The translations under genes were made by a program, and so were the position numbers. Under the pieces are notes generated by a model. It had not been told where the DNA came from, did no database searches, and saw only the letters and a program-made list of their open reading frames with translations. This document shows positions 10,077-21,934 of a stretch of DNA of 64,000 nucleotides, one piece after another (positions within the stretch are counted from its first letter, which is position 1; each line of letters starts with the position of its first letter). The DNA lies in contig MARA01000029.1 of assembly GCA_001792895.1 (NCBI GenBank), forward strand, positions 476,573 to 540,572, given 5' to 3'. Source of the stretch: Lentinus brumalis (lineage: Eukaryota > Basidiomycota > Agaricomycetes > Polyporales > Polyporaceae).

Positions 10077-12257
10077 ATGGCTCCCTGGCTTCCCCTCCCC
10101 ATTCACTGTAAAGACTGCTACCCACGCACACTCCGACACCGGGTATGCCAAGTGAACCGTACCGTCCTGTGGCTAGGGCTTGCCACTGCGTTCCTTGTGA
10201 GTATTCGTCGTCGAGAATTTGGCATGCACGTTTATCCTGACGTTCCTCTGATTGAAGTTCAGCTTACACTCCGTGCTCCGACATTTGCGGCCAGAATACG
10301 CTCACCTCACCTCCGTTTCCAATGTTCGCGCACATCTCCAATGGACGACGGGCAACTGGACTGGCTCCGAAGACCCCAGCACCTTCTCGGAATACGAGCT
10401 CGGCTCGAACGGCACGCGACGAGCGAACGCCGTCCTCCTCATGCTCGCGCGCAACTCCGAGTTGGACGGCGCACTCTCAAGCGTGCAGCAACTCGAAGAC
10501 CGCTTCAACAAGCGGTTCGGATATCCCTGGGTGTTCCTGAACGAGGTGCCCTTCACAGACGAGTTCAAAGAGTGAGTCCCTCCCAGCCACGTCCTTAGCG
10601 GCGGCTCTGAGATTCGGTATCGTGCCCTGCAGAAAGATGAGCGCAATCATCTCCGGGCCAGTGTCTTTCGGCCTCATCCCACACGACCACTGGTTCCAGC
10701 CAGACTGGATAGACGAGGAGAAGGCGACGGCAGGGAGGGAGCACCTGATACAAGATGGCGTCATCTACGGAGGTTAGTCCCGCCTAAACTCACCAAGTTA
10801 TGTAGTCCGCACTGACAGTCCATGACGTCGCAGGGAGCGTTCCGTGAGTACGGCTACCAGTGCGCTTTGTTACCTCTACTCACTCGGCCTGTCAGATATC
10901 GGAATATGTGCCGATTCAACTCTGGGGTGAGCGTCTCCTCCGGTGGCCCATTCCACACGACGCTGACAGGCGGCATAGTTCTTCTATAGGCACCCGTTAG
11001 TGCAGAAGTACAAGTGGTATTGGCGCGTTGAGTGAGCTGCTGTCTCTCCCGCATGCTACCGCGCGTTGACATCTCCGCAGACCAAGTGTCAACTTCCTTT
11101 GCGAGACGGACTTCGATCCGTTCCTGTACATGGAGGAAAATGACAAGCTGTATGGTGCGTGTCACAGGGACGCAGCCATGGCTCCATACTGACAGCGCAC
11201 TATTGCCGACAGGGTTCACGGTCGCATTGTACGAGTGGCCGGTGACTGTCCCGTCGCTATGGAATGCGGTGAAAGGTACGGCTCACTTCCACAGCAGTAG
11301 ATCGCAGCGTTGACCTTGTTCCTCAGAGTTCATCGATATCCACTCGGAGCACCTCGCGCCAAACAACTCCATGAAGTTCCTCTCCGATGATGACGGCACG
11401 AGCTACAACTTGTGTCACTGTACGTCTTTTCACCTCAAGTACCTATGACAATCTGCTAACTTGGACGTTCACGTAGTCTGGAGTAACTTCGAGATCGCGA
11501 ACCTGGAGTTCTGGCGTGGCGAAGCATACAGCAAGTTCTTCGACCACCTCGAGTCGAAGGGCGGGTTCTATTACGAGGTACGTCTTCGCTATCCGATCCC
11601 TCTCCCGAGCCCTCCACCGTACTTCATCCGATTGCCGCGTCCTCTTCAACCACATTCCGATCCCACTCCTCCTTGCACCTCGTTCCACATCACACCGTGA
11701 CGACACTGACACGCCACACATTACCTCCAGCGCTGGGGCGACGCACCCGTCCACAGCATCGGCGCCGCGCTCTTCGCGCGCAAGGACCAGATCCACTTCT
11801 TCGACGACATCGGGTATCAGCACCCACCCTTCACGCACTGTCCCGCAACGGCGAGGTCCGGCGCGCGAAAAACTGCACCTGCACGCAGTTTGACAGTTTC
11901 GGTGAGTGTGGGCTCAACTCCCTTCCCTTTCGCATGCCAGTCCTCCCCATTTTCCCTTCGCGTCGCATTCCATCCCCATTTTGGTCTTCCTTCCCACACG
12001 GGTCACGCCACCGTCATCTCGGACGTTGCGTGAGACGGAAGACTGTGCATCGCGCGCTCCGACGTCTCGAGACGCGGTGCTCGGATGTCGGATGTCGGGA
12101 TGTCGGAGACCGGATGACAGTTTTGGGACAGTCCGTCGCAGTGAGCTGAGTCGCGAGCGTATTGCTGACCAAAGTCGCGTCGCGTTCCCCACTGGTACGA
12201 ACAGATTACAACGGGTACTCCTGTCTGCGCAAATGGGAACAAGTCATCCGGTCATGA
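10077..12257 (+). CDS. GT15 alpha-1,2-mannosyltransferase (KRE2/MNT1/KTR type), frameshift near C-terminus
   Basis: Twelve exons: 10077-10196, 10258-10571, 10633-10772, 10834-10843, 10896-10926, 10979-11031, 11081-11154, 11213-11275, 11327-11419, 11477-11577, 11731-11901, 12205-12257. The product (about 407 aa) is a type II Golgi protein that adds alpha-1,2-mannose to glycans. A membrane anchor (TVLWLGLATAFL) lies at residues 29-40. GT15 blocks in order are RANAVLLMLARNSELDGAL, VEDRFN-like QLEDRFNKRFGYPWVFLNE, GLIPHDHWFQPDWID, YRNMCRFNSGFF, YWRVEPSVNFLCETDFD, EFWRGEAYSKFF and DIGYQHPPFTHCP. One C appears to be missing in the run at 11842-11844; with it the end reads NCTCTQF...YNGYSCLRKWEQVIRS as the family expects, without it the frame runs to a stop at 12271. 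Exon 4 is only 10 nt. Confidence 0.88.
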
Positions 12258-12273
12258 CACGGTCCTCAAGTAA

Positions 12274-13150
12274 GCGGGCCACCCGCAGTCACCGCCGTGC
12301 ACCCACAGTTCCAGGCCGCCCATCGCCCACCGTCCACCGCTCACCGGCGGCGCTCCGGGGATCTGCGTTTGAATTGCACAGGTCCTCAAAGGAGTCAGGA
12401 GAGGCCCGGGTACCGGATATGCCTCGCCATTTCGTTGGGTGTCGGGACTTGAGATCTTGAGGTGCGGGTCGCGCTCGGGATGTATGCATCGTATGACGCT
12501 ACACAGGGCGTCGGGTGGCTGGGCTGACCGTCGCGAGAACCACATCCGGACAAACGTGCAGATGGGAGAACACACACTGTTCGGACGCAGCGTAGTTAGT
12601 GAGGAACGGCGTAGATTGATACAGTATGTACATAGTCGACATCTGCCCGTCCGGGACGTCCTTCGCGTGCAATCATGGCGTTTCCGCACTCCGCGCGCAG
12701 TGACGGCACTGACGGGAACTCGCGCGAATTGGCAATTGAGTTTGCAACCGTTCCACCGAGACCTATGCTGGGAGAAGGCAGGGCGCAGGGTATGGCAGAA
12801 TCGACGCACAAGCACGCGGCGCACACGCGCAGAATTACGGGATGAACGGGTCGTAAATTCGTAAAGCTATCGTCACGGTCGTGAGTACCGTAGGGCATTA
12901 GGGTATAGAATGTCTCGTAGAATGTCATGAGCACTAATACTAATGTAGGGTGGGTGAAATAGGGATAGCGCAGAGGGTAGAGGGCAAGGTTGCCGGATGA
13001 GGGATGAGGGGCGAGAGGAAGCTAACTCTAAAGCAAAGCAAGAAAGCGACGAAGGATAACGATACAAAAAGCATCGGACAAACAGACACAGACACAGGAC
13101 GCGAACACGAGAAGTCAGAAAGCACACATCTGGAGTATGAGAGCCCCCGC
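12274..13150. other. intergenic, no gene seen
   Basis: Low-complexity patches only; the preceding 303-nt last intron contains short GGATGTC repeats near 12080-12110. The right part is the 3' flank of the - strand nucleotidyltransferase-fold gene. Confidence 0.4.
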
Positions 13151-13966
13151 TCAGTGCGCGTAGACAGCGCGCTGAGGCTGGGGTGGGTAGATGTTCTGCT
13201 GGTATGCGAGAGCAATCGCATGACGCATTTTTTGCCGTGTCGTCTCCATCTGGTACGGCGTGTACGCGGTGTAGCCCATGGCGCTGCACATGGCCACGAG
13301 CCACTGTTCAAGCAGCGTCCGCGTCCACTTGACGTTGCGCTGTCGGTGGCCGAGCCGCAGGATGCTTGCAATGTCGTGTGGGTCGTGCTTCTCGTAGCGC
13401 ACAAGCTTGAGAGCGACAGCCCACGACCAGCTCACACCAACTAGCACAAGGCCGGGCGCAGTGAAGATGGTGTTCATCTTCATGTTGTTTGTGGACAGTG
13501 CATCGTAGGAGATCGGGTCGAAGGGTTTCCCATACATACTGCGGGTGAGTCAGTAGGCGCCTCTTGGTGGCACAAAGCGACGAGCTCGAATGAGGACGTA
13601 CTCTCTTGTCATGGGAAGCGCGACGTCCGCGCAAGCGTTCATCCAGTCTGCACCGAGGCCGAAGGCTCGCGCGGTGGCCTTGATGCAGGTGAGAAGGCGC
13701 GGACCGGCGTCGGAGACGCCGCGCGCCATCCACTCCGCCTCGAAGGAGCGGTGAAGGTAGTCGACGTCGCGGGTCATGTCGCGACACGCAAGTTGCGGAT
13801 GGAGGACCATTACTGCCCCGCCGTGTACGACCAGGCGCACGGTAGATGGGAAGTAGGTCGCAAGGCGAAGAGAAAGGTCGTGCAAGGCCCCGATGAGGAG
13901 CTCCCGCGTCATATTGACCTCATTGCGATCTGGCAAAGACGAGGTGGACGATGGCCTGTTCGACAT
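13151..13966 (-). CDS. nucleotidyltransferase-fold (MNT/AbiEii-like) protein, copy A
   Basis: Exon 1 is 13602-13966, exon 2 is 13151-13538, with a GTACGT...CCGCAG intron; 250 aa. The core shows RLVVHGG at about residues 44-50 and RDMTRDVDYL at 62-71. That is the GG...(T)xDVD signature of the minimal nucleotidyltransferase fold, with the two Asp as likely metal ligands. A second conserved block, ALKLVRYEKHDPHDIASILR, in exon 2 resembles the distal Lys...Asp-Ile helix of that fold. Closely related copies B (22.0 kb) and C (23.5 kb) share the intron position. Substrate unknown. The frame extends upstream to 14161, but 13966 starts just before family homology. Function is inferred from motifs only. 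Confidence 0.75.
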
Positions 13967-14161
13967 GCTGGACTCGAAGAAGTAACGAAGAGGATAGCTG
14001 AGAAAGTGAGGAACATTAAAAGGGGGTATCGACGGCACAAAGCCTTTTGTAGAGGGAGGAGGAAGGAGGAGAGAATTTTTGCGGTGCTTTTGTTTCGGCG
14101 AAAGACGCCGCTCCTCCAAGTGCGGTAAAGCGCATCCAGGGAATCCAGGCGACGTAGTCAT

Positions 14162-15942
14162 CAGTTCGCGTGCCTGCGCGATTGATTCCGCGGCGTCTCA
14201 ACCCTGCGGCATAGCCCGACAAGCAGCCAAGTCCGAAAAGCATCCGGGATGCCTGCACGCACTTGCCTTGAACCGTCGTATGAGACGTCCACTTTCCTGA
14301 TCGCATCGTCTTCGTGCAGCGACTCGTCAATCTTCCAACTCTCCTTGAAGATATCCCGAAGGCAGATATCAGCACTAGCCCTGTTAGCTTGTCAACCTGT
14401 CCAGATGATGGACTCACCGCTCGGCCTCGTGGCTCTCACGTCTCATCACGCGGCGCAGCGTTCGGCGGGTCCTGCGTACGGTTACGTCGTATTGACACTT
14501 CCTAGTCTGTCGCTTCCAGGCCTGTGGCGTCGTGCACAACAATACAACGTGGGTTCCTTCTGTCTCCTGCGCCCTACTCCCGCCACACCTGTACGACGCC
14601 TGGTGATTAGCCCGATATCGCATAAATAGGGTCGAGATGAATGAAGAGAATTGTGGATACCACAACCTTGAGGCTACCCTGGGATGCGCGCGCCCTGTTC
14701 AATGTGGGTGCATCATCCCTTCCTTGCACCGAGTAGCCCAGAAGCGACGTGGAAGAGCCGCTTCCGAGGACCACTTACCCAACGGAGAGCATGACTCCGA
14801 GCCATCCTGGGATCAGCTGTCGACGGATCACTCGAAATCGAGCAACTCCGAGCCTCTGGCATAGCAAGCGAACAACAAACGTGTTTCCCCTATATCCTGC
14901 GAAGAAGGAAGCTACGAGGTTCTCGGCTGCGGGATAGATATGTCATCAATCAAATGCACCAAGAGCTCGGAGAGTTCTGGTATGATTCATGGAAGACTGA
15001 ACTTCACTCACCGAGTACGCCTTCATCATGGTCATGACTCGATACGGAGCGGAACAGAAGCCTCTGCGCGCATCATGTTCAAGTAGCGAGCAGCGCTCAT
15101 GTGGTCCCCGTTTTTGCTGGCCATGGGGTGACTGATAGAGGCTAAAGCCATCTGAGGATGCTGGGATGTCGTCCCAATGTCGTCCTGCAATTTTCCTTAG
15201 TCTCATGCACACGCGACCCTCGATCCGGATAGAGAGCCCGGAACATGTCCTAGCATTGACGTATGCCCGATGTCAGCACGAACAACAGGCTTGAATACTG
15301 AGAAAAAAAACTTCTCTGGTAAGTCGAAGACGAATCAGCTCAGCCTCGGATGAGATTGGCCTCGGCGAATTTGGTTCAGCCGAAAGGGAAGTGGTTTCCA
15401 CATACTTGTTCGATTGGCTGAGTGTATACGGGAAGTGTGTGAAGCGCAAGGCCGCAGTCGTGTGTGAGTGTCGAGAGGCAAGACAGGAGAGTTGCAGTGC
15501 AGTGTGGTTCCTGTTGACGTACAGGCGCGCGAGGTCGATCCGAGGACGCCGACTCGAGCATCGAGTGTCTTCTGCGGCTGAGACATCTATAGTTCCCTAT
15601 ACCTCGAACCTGAGTCAACGTAGGAGTCTAGAACGTCTCGCAGCTCAGTTGCATGGGCTTCTGCGGGCCTCCATTGTGGCGCAACCTCGGCATTCGCAGT
15701 AGACGCGGCGCTGCAGCATGAGGGTGGCAAAACCCCTCCGTGCTGACTCACCTGGACGAGGCGCAAATGTCCCGAAACCCGCAGAGATCGTCAGCACGGA
15801 AGACCATGTTCGCTTGCGCATTCCGAGGCTACGATGTCTCACCAGAGTTCGTACTCGTCTTCCCGGGCCACCTATCATAGAAGCGGTGCATATGACCCGG
15901 GCAAAACCCTCCACCGCAGCGTACGGCTGTTCCTCACCCAAT
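14162..15942. other. long intergenic stretch, possible decayed coding remnants
   Basis: No gene could be built. On -, 14405-14200 reads as a protein-like stretch (for example ESWKIDESLHEDDAIRK) without start, domain or partner exons, and 15120-15035 reads as a short ATG frame of 30 codons. Neither is recognised. Everything else looks non-coding. Confidence 0.4.
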
Positions 15943-16943
15943 TCACTCCTCGCCAGTAGCCGCAGCATCCTCCGCCACCTCGACTGGATGGCGCCGCCGC
16001 CATTCAGCGAGGCCGTGCTCGAACTCGCGGTCGCTGAGGCCGCGCGACAAGCAGAACGTGACTCCTGTCCGAGGCAGGACGATTAATTGCAAGCTCCCCC
16101 GATAGCATGGCGACTCGACGCGCACCGAGAGCCTCGACCTCCTTGTTCCTGTGCTCGTCGTCGAAAAAGAGCTGTACTCGGACACACGAGGACAAGGACA
16201 GTTAGTCTCCGTGTGAGAATATGATCGGCAGGGACTACAACGCGCACCATTTCCGAATATGGGATCCCGGTCTTTTTGTGCAGCTCCTTGAAGTGCTTCA
16301 TCTTCGAGCCTGCATGGATTTCCGCCGCTCAGCAGCCAGACCACCAAACGATACGCTGGGACGCACCTGGATAGATCTCGAGCTGGTCGAAGAACTCCAC
16401 CGCAGGCGTCGGCGCTTCATTCTTGTGTCCTGCGGGCGGCGGAACGAGCAGCAGCCGGAGGGCCTGCCGTGCCCTAAAAACGGGAGCGGTCAGCTGCAGG
16501 AGTGGCTGCGATGCAGAGAATGCGTACATACAGATCAGGGGCGTGAGTGCGCGAGCACGCCGCGATGGTTACGCCGCCTTCTCGCAGGCGATGCAGGATC
16601 TCCGGAACGTCGCGATAGAACTTGATCTTCCGGTTGTGTCTGGAATCCGAGTAACCGAGTTCGGTATAAGTGAAATGCGATGCACGGTGCCGGAAAGGAG
16701 CAGCTGGTACCTGTCCCGCAGCTCGTTGACTGTGTCACCATCGCGTCGGATTGGGGCTGCACGATCGTGAGTCAGTGTACACTTCGTGTGAGAACGGCGG
16801 CTGCGACTTACGGTCTACGTGGGTGTCTATCCACAAGTCCCAGAGCGTATAGCTGTACTGGGGTCGGTATACATTCATCTGCGGTGCCCACCAAACACGT
16901 ACTCGAGATCAAAGGCAACAAGCTTCGGCAGTCGGCTCGTCAT
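15943..16943 (-). CDS. MDP1-type HAD phosphatase
   Basis: Eight exons read on -: 16943-16903, 16852-16812, 16756-16711, 16639-16532, 16473-16367, 16309-16248, 16171-16126, 16064-15943. All phases close and give 190 aa. HAD motif I is FDLDYTLW at residues 11-18 with Asp12 and Asp14. The motif II Ser/Thr lies in ACSRTH (70-75), the motif III Lys in YPGSKMKHF (about 117), and motif IV is FFDDEHRN (138-145). This order and length match magnesium-dependent phosphatase 1, a small cytosolic HAD phosphatase acting on phosphotyrosine-like or glycated-sugar phosphates in known members. No predicted ORF of the region shows the gene because its exons are 41-122 nt. The catalytic residues look intact. Confidence 0.87.
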
Positions 16944-17361
16944 CTAAAATATCGTCTAAGAGAAAATGCCTTGTATGGTGAGCCTGAGGACGAAGTGTTA
17001 GTTTTCTGAAGAGTATGCATTGCCTTCACTGAGCGTACCCACCTACTAGAGAGTTGATGGTGGTACTAGTTAACGTTCAATCGTTCAAAATGACGTATCA
17101 AGTGGGTGGCGTCGTTGGTTCGGTTCGGTTCACTTCCTTCAATTACTTTGACGCGCGTATACGCGACTCACCCAGGTACCCTCTAAGTACCCTCCTGCGC
17201 CGCGATCCTGAACATCTCATCAACAACTTGTATAGGTAAGCAAAGCTGGCATTATTTGGAGAGGCTCGAGCACTAGCTTACCGCGATCCATAGGTGGCCG
17301 CTGAGCACCGAGATTTGTGTAGCTTTACACCGTGCTTCACAGGTTCCCACTTCTCTCGAGG
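16944..17361. other. intergenic, divergent promoter region
   Basis: Lies between the - strand MDP1-type gene and a + strand F-box gene. No coding sequence seen. Confidence 0.45.
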
Positions 17362-18290
17362 ATGACCTCAGGTTCTATTATCCAGCAGGTCTTTGGAAAT
17401 CTGACCAGGCAGACAACGCATACAGATCATTATACACTCCAGGCCAGTACCGCTTTCAACAGAGGTCGTCCGATCAACCGGATCCCTGTCGAGCTCCTGG
17501 TCAAGATATTCCGCCACGTCTACGACTCATTGAGAGCCGTCAATGGCCTCCGCCTCGTCTGGCGTCCCTTCGCTTCCGTCTGCCTAGTTGCAGACACCGG
17601 CGAGGCGGCGTTCTCTCTTGGCCTCAAGACGGGGCCGGGAAGGACTGCTGTGCTCTATCCGAAGATTAGTGAGGACTTCGAGATCCTCTTCGGCGACGCG
17701 CCCGTGGAATATCTCTGCGTTGAAGATGATGCCGGGGCCTTCGGATTCTACACCCGCGACTGGGAGGCGATGCTCGGTCCCTGTGCCTTCCCAGATCTGA
17801 GGAAGCTCTCATTATTCACTCTACGCGACACATCGTACGAGTATGGATCCCCGAAACAATTGATACAGGCGAGCATGCTGCACAGTGGATGCCTCGAGCT
17901 GGAGGAGCTTGAGATCGGCGTCAGGTTCCCGTCACCCGCCGAGGACGATATCCGTCTCATCGAGGATCTTTGCGCGCTCTTGCGGTCTAGGGCTAGCCAC
18001 AAGATGCCGCTCAGACGGCTGCTTGTCGAGCTGAATGACTCGGACGACCCACACCCACCGCTGGGCGAAGAAGAGCGAGCAGTTCGTGAGGCGCTATACG
18101 TGGATGCTCTCCAGCCCCTTGTAGACCTCGTGGAATGCGCGCACGGCATGCTAGCAGAGCGACCTCTCCAGGTGAGTTGATTCGTTTATATGGGCTCATA
18201 CTCGGTTGCTCACGGAAGATTTCATTGCATCGACAGGCGAAAGTCCGCCAGCTGGAGTCCCTGATACAAATTCCTCAGGTGCTGCCTTAG
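17362..18290 (+). CDS. F-box protein with LRR region deleted
   Basis: Exons 17362-18171 and 18237-18290 joined over a GTGAGT...CGACAG intron; 287 aa. The F-box is at about residues 40-60 (INRIPVELLVKIFRHVYDS). The protein then jumps almost directly to the C-terminal block shared with the 19.1-kb gene (PVEYLCVEDDAG, FPDLRKLSLFTLRD, LRRLLVELND, QPLVDLVECAHGMLAE). About 300 residues of leucine-rich sequence present in the 610-aa paralogue are missing. The frame is intact, so this may be a functional short form or an early pseudogene. Start chosen at the first ATG; upstream the frame opens only with GTG. Confidence 0.72.
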
Positions 18291-19100
18291 TTCTTCTTAC
18301 CGACCGCGTCATTACGTGTGAGCAGCAGCAGCCGTTGAACATGGACGGTCCCTCTAGTGGCCTAGTATGACTTCACAGACTTCATTGTACCATCATCTTG
18401 CAGTCGCATCAAATAAGTACTGTACAGGTTCAGGTTACCTCTTGCATCTTCTGCATCGCGATTCGGGCTACTACTACTTCTTGCTCAAGCGCACGCAATG
18501 ATCTGATTCCATCCGGGTGCTCTTACTGGTATTGGCATGATGTTTGACCGGCATGATCCACTGGTCTACACTGCGAGGGCCGAGGAGAACCTCATGTCGC
18601 ACCACGAGGCTAAGGCAATCAGACGCCCGGATGAGAAATCGCCAGCGCGGCGCAACTGCCCCTCCTCCTCCTCCTCCTCCTCCAGCCTTGGTCCAGGTCC
18701 GCCTCTATCTCTGTCTGTACTTTGTGCAGCACCACTTCGCCAGATTGTAAGTTGAAACTCCTTCTCGTTACGCTTTGGGCTGACCATGACCTTATTCTAG
18801 TCTTCCAGTCAGTTCAACAAGTCGATCCCGCAGTTACCACACGGTCGACGTGCAAGAGGTCAGTTCTAACTTTTGGTAGCATCGTCGGATGCATGCATTT
18901 TGATTTGAAACTGACTTGCGCCAATAGCTGTGCCTGGATCTCCACCTGGACGAGTCCGACTCGCATCGACTTCACAAAGAACTCGCCGTGCCAGCGAGCT
19001 GATGCGCCTCCTAGCCACTGAGGTATGCGACTCGCAACGGTGTCGTCACCGCGCCGTTACCGCAGGACTGACTTATCTGGGTTTGAGCTGAAGATATAGG
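18291..19100. other. intergenic; simple (CCT)n tract
   Basis: A CCT/CTC microsatellite lies at about 18660-18690. Putative leader-intron signals (GGTATG near 19021, ATATAG ending at 19099) sit directly before the next start codon. No gene otherwise. Confidence 0.45.
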
Positions 19101-20933
19101 ATGGAAGATGCACGACCATCCACATCTCAACCTCTCTATGTCGACGCGACCCTCAGAGAGCCCGTGCCTCCCTCCCACATGGCGGCGCCTTCTTCTGTTG
19201 CCGACACAGAGACCTCTCTGTCGAATATGTTGAAGCAGTGGTCCGGCCTTGATCAGCGCATGTCGGAAACAAGCAGGCTCGTCAACGCTAGTCGGCCTGT
19301 CAATCGCCTGCCGGTCGAACTCCTCGTCGCCATCTTCCGCTACATACACGGAGATCCTCCGAAGCACCGGTATGACGTCTGTTTTACTGGCTACATGGAG
19401 CGCAAAGCGCCGTGGTACCCAATGCTCGCGGTGTGTCGTTACTGGTACTCTCTCGTATGCGCGACGCCGATGCTTTGGCGGCTCGTACGCATCCTTCCTG
19501 AAACAAAGCCCGAGCTCATGGAGCTCGTTCTCTCGAGATCGAAGGAGCTGCCCATCGAGGTCGACATCTACTTTCCTCCAAAGGTTGCGCCCTTCACTCA
19601 GGTGCTCCTCCGTCACTGCTCCCGCATATCCTCCTTCCACGCTCAAGACGTGTCTCGCAGCCAAGCTTCGCATATCTACCACCTGGTCCGGCAACCAATG
19701 CCGACCCTCCGTACCCTCAACATGTGGTTTGATCCCGTGCTTGCCGATCAGATGGTCGATGAGGACATTTCCAATCTCGGTATCGTACAGGAGAAGGAAG
19801 TGTTTGTGCTCAAGCTCTCTGTTGATTCTTATCCGGAACTGCGAGAACTCTCGCTGCGGGGTGTTGGACTTAGAGGACTCCTCCCAAGCGGCGTGTATGG
19901 GGGATCGCCGCCGAATCTCACACATCTAGAGCTCCGCGATAGTACCTCCCCGTATTGCAACATCGTCGAGTTCGTACGGTTCCTCGGAGACTGTCGACAC
20001 CTCCGATTTCTCACAATCGTTCGCTTCCGCCCTACCGACGAAGGCTTCAACACTCACGTTGGCATCAGTGCTCTGGATCCCCTACCGGTCGTCGCTCTCG
20101 CACCAACGCTGCGGCGTTTGGTCCTCGAGAACATCGACATGTACATCGCTCGTCTCCTCAGTGGGCTCACCGTGCCAGCGTCGACGGACATCCGTCTAAC
20201 GAAGCTTATAAACATTCACGACGGCGACGAATTGCGATTCCCTGAAGACTTAGTGGAGGAAGGGTTCCTCACCGTGCTTCCCGAAGACAAGTCGGGGCTG
20301 CCGCTCTTCACCCGCCTCACAAGCGTCTCCCTTTGTCTCTCAGCTCACGCCGCTTACCTGCTCACTCATGCCGGCGAACGCACCATGGCCATCGCAATAG
20401 AAGGCGACCCAGAGAGCGTCTCCGAGCTTCATCCGCAATTCCGGGACGATATGGAGGAAATTGCTGCCGCGAATGACTCCATTATCGAGCTCACCATCAT
20501 GGCCGACAGTGACCAGAAGCTTTGGAGCACCGATCTGAGAAGAATATTACTCAGCCTACCGCGGCTGAAGACCCTCTCGGTCTTCAGCATCTGTCCACCG
20601 CCAGGCGAGCGCGCGGCGTCGCTCGAAAAACAACTCATGGATGCTCTTGGGGAGCCCAGCATCAGCGACGCCTGCGCGGCTCTCGAAGAGCTCAACCTCA
20701 ACTGTGTCAGGCCACGCAACGATAGAGCCCTGATCAAGAATCTGAAGGCGCTACTACGTCGCCGGAACAGTCAGGGTATGCGCCTGCGGCACCTGCGCAT
20801 CGAGTTGGGCGGTCGGGGTCACAACGAGAACCTGAGCGACGAGGAACAGAAGGCTCGCGAGGCTCGGTTCCTGGACACCCTTGGGCCGCTGGTGGATGTC
20901 GTGGAGTGTGCGCATGACAGACTCGTTGATTGA
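19101..20933 (+). CDS. F-box/LRR protein, full-length paralogue
   Basis: Single coding exon, 610 aa. The F-box occupies about residues 68-130 (VNRLPVELLVAIFRYIHGD, WYPMLAVCRYWYSLVCATPMLW). It is followed by irregular leucine-rich repeats (for example YPELRELSLRGVGL, PNLTHLELRD, HLRFLTIVRF) and the C-terminal block FLDTLGPLVDVVECAHDRLVD. The last block is shared with the 17.4-kb gene, marking them as a duplicate pair. Probable SCF ubiquitin-ligase receptor (inferred). The ATG follows an ATATAG acceptor-like site. Confidence 0.87.
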   Translation: MEDARPSTSQPLYVDATLREPVPPSHMAAPSSVADTETSLSNMLKQWSGLDQRMSETSRLVNASRPVNRLPVELLVAIFRYIHGDPPKHRYDVCFTGYMERKAPWYPMLAVCRYWYSLVCATPMLWRLVRILPETKPELMELVLSRSKELPIEVDIYFPPKVAPFTQVLLRHCSRISSFHAQDVSRSQASHIYHLVRQPMPTLRTLNMWFDPVLADQMVDEDISNLGIVQEKEVFVLKLSVDSYPELRELSLRGVGLRGLLPSGVYGGSPPNLTHLELRDSTSPYCNIVEFVRFLGDCRHLRFLTIVRFRPTDEGFNTHVGISALDPLPVVALAPTLRRLVLENIDMYIARLLSGLTVPASTDIRLTKLINIHDGDELRFPEDLVEEGFLTVLPEDKSGLPLFTRLTSVSLCLSAHAAYLLTHAGERTMAIAIEGDPESVSELHPQFRDDMEEIAAANDSIIELTIMADSDQKLWSTDLRRILLSLPRLKTLSVFSICPPPGERAASLEKQLMDALGEPSISDACAALEELNLNCVRPRNDRALIKNLKALLRRRNSQGMRLRHLRIELGGRGHNENLSDEEQKAREARFLDTLGPLVDVVECAHDRLVD

Positions 20934-21149
20934 GATCCCAACGCGTATGTGTCCTCTTGTTCTGCCATGAATTTGACTCTGACACGGGTTGATTCCGAGC
21001 AGGCAGCCTCTCGTACTGAGCTGTGACTGTGCAGTGTGCAGTTCGTGGTAGACTGGCACATAGACCCTTGCAGGTGAGTTGTCTCGCTCAGTTTGAGTTG
21101 CAAATCTGAGCGGTCCTTCACTCATCCGCAGCTTTGACAGGAACGGGTG

Positions 21150-21722
21150 CCCTCAGGATCTAAGCGCCTCGGGTGGCCAGAGCCGCAGGATGACAGCGGT
21201 GAGAGACGCGGCGAGGAGCGGCAAGATGTACGCGGGGTCCTTGTTGTAGATCGTGAGGTTCACAGTCTCGAGCACGCTACAGCGCGACAGGTTCATGCGC
21301 GTCCACAACGGCCCTGTTCCGCGCGAGTCAGTTGAGATATCCGACGAAAACGTGGATAGACACGCACTATCGCTTTGCTGCACCTGATCGGGATTGTCGG
21401 TGATCAAGGGGAGGACAGCGAACAGCCGAAGGGTTGAGCGCTTCCTCACGAGGACCTCTCCCAGTTCGTCGAGTTCCTCCCAAGTCGCGGCTCATGCAGT
21501 GAGCACGAACTTCGTGACAGCCCCCGCTGCCCGGGTGCTGCGCACGACTTCGTGGATGAACGCTATTGGGGTGGACATCACGCAGAGCTCGCGGATGACG
21601 AGCTGGGACAGCATAGGGAAAATTCGCGAGCCGGAGCGGACGGGGCGTCCATAGGGATGTATGTTGCAAAGGTTGAGGCATACGATGGAGGAGAAGAGGC
21701 TGAGGAAGTTGAGCAACGCCAC
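21150..21722 (-). pseudogene. F-box/LRR relic of the 42-43 kb family
   Basis: On - the sequence reads LLNFLSLFSSIVCLNLCNI then FPMLSQLVIREL and VVRSTRAAGAVTKFVLTA, followed by an in-frame TGA. The frame continues as WEELDELGEVLVRKRSTLRL, an intron-like gap, and LSRCSVLETVNLTIYNKD. The order matches the LIALFSQIDYLALQNNNFE and LQSLDILLP parts of the 43-kb gene. The F-box and C-terminus are missing. Confidence 0.55.
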
Positions 21723-21934
21723 TGGACCTCATCTGTACAGGTTCATGTCATGAAGTGGCATTGACTAGTAAATGAGCGACAAGGTAAAGCCTAAAGACAA
21801 GATTAAGAACGACAGATACACACACGAGATTGGCACGACGACAACGGGAGTCGTCGTGGAGAGCACATTGAGGCTGGCCAAACACCTGCCTCAGCGCGTG
21901 AAGAGACCCTGCGAAAGGACACCTAGACACCCTG

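Noticed and set aside
19011..19925. 304-codon - strand frame opposite the 19.1-kb F-box gene
   Set aside because: Antisense shadow of a clear F-box/LRR coding exon.
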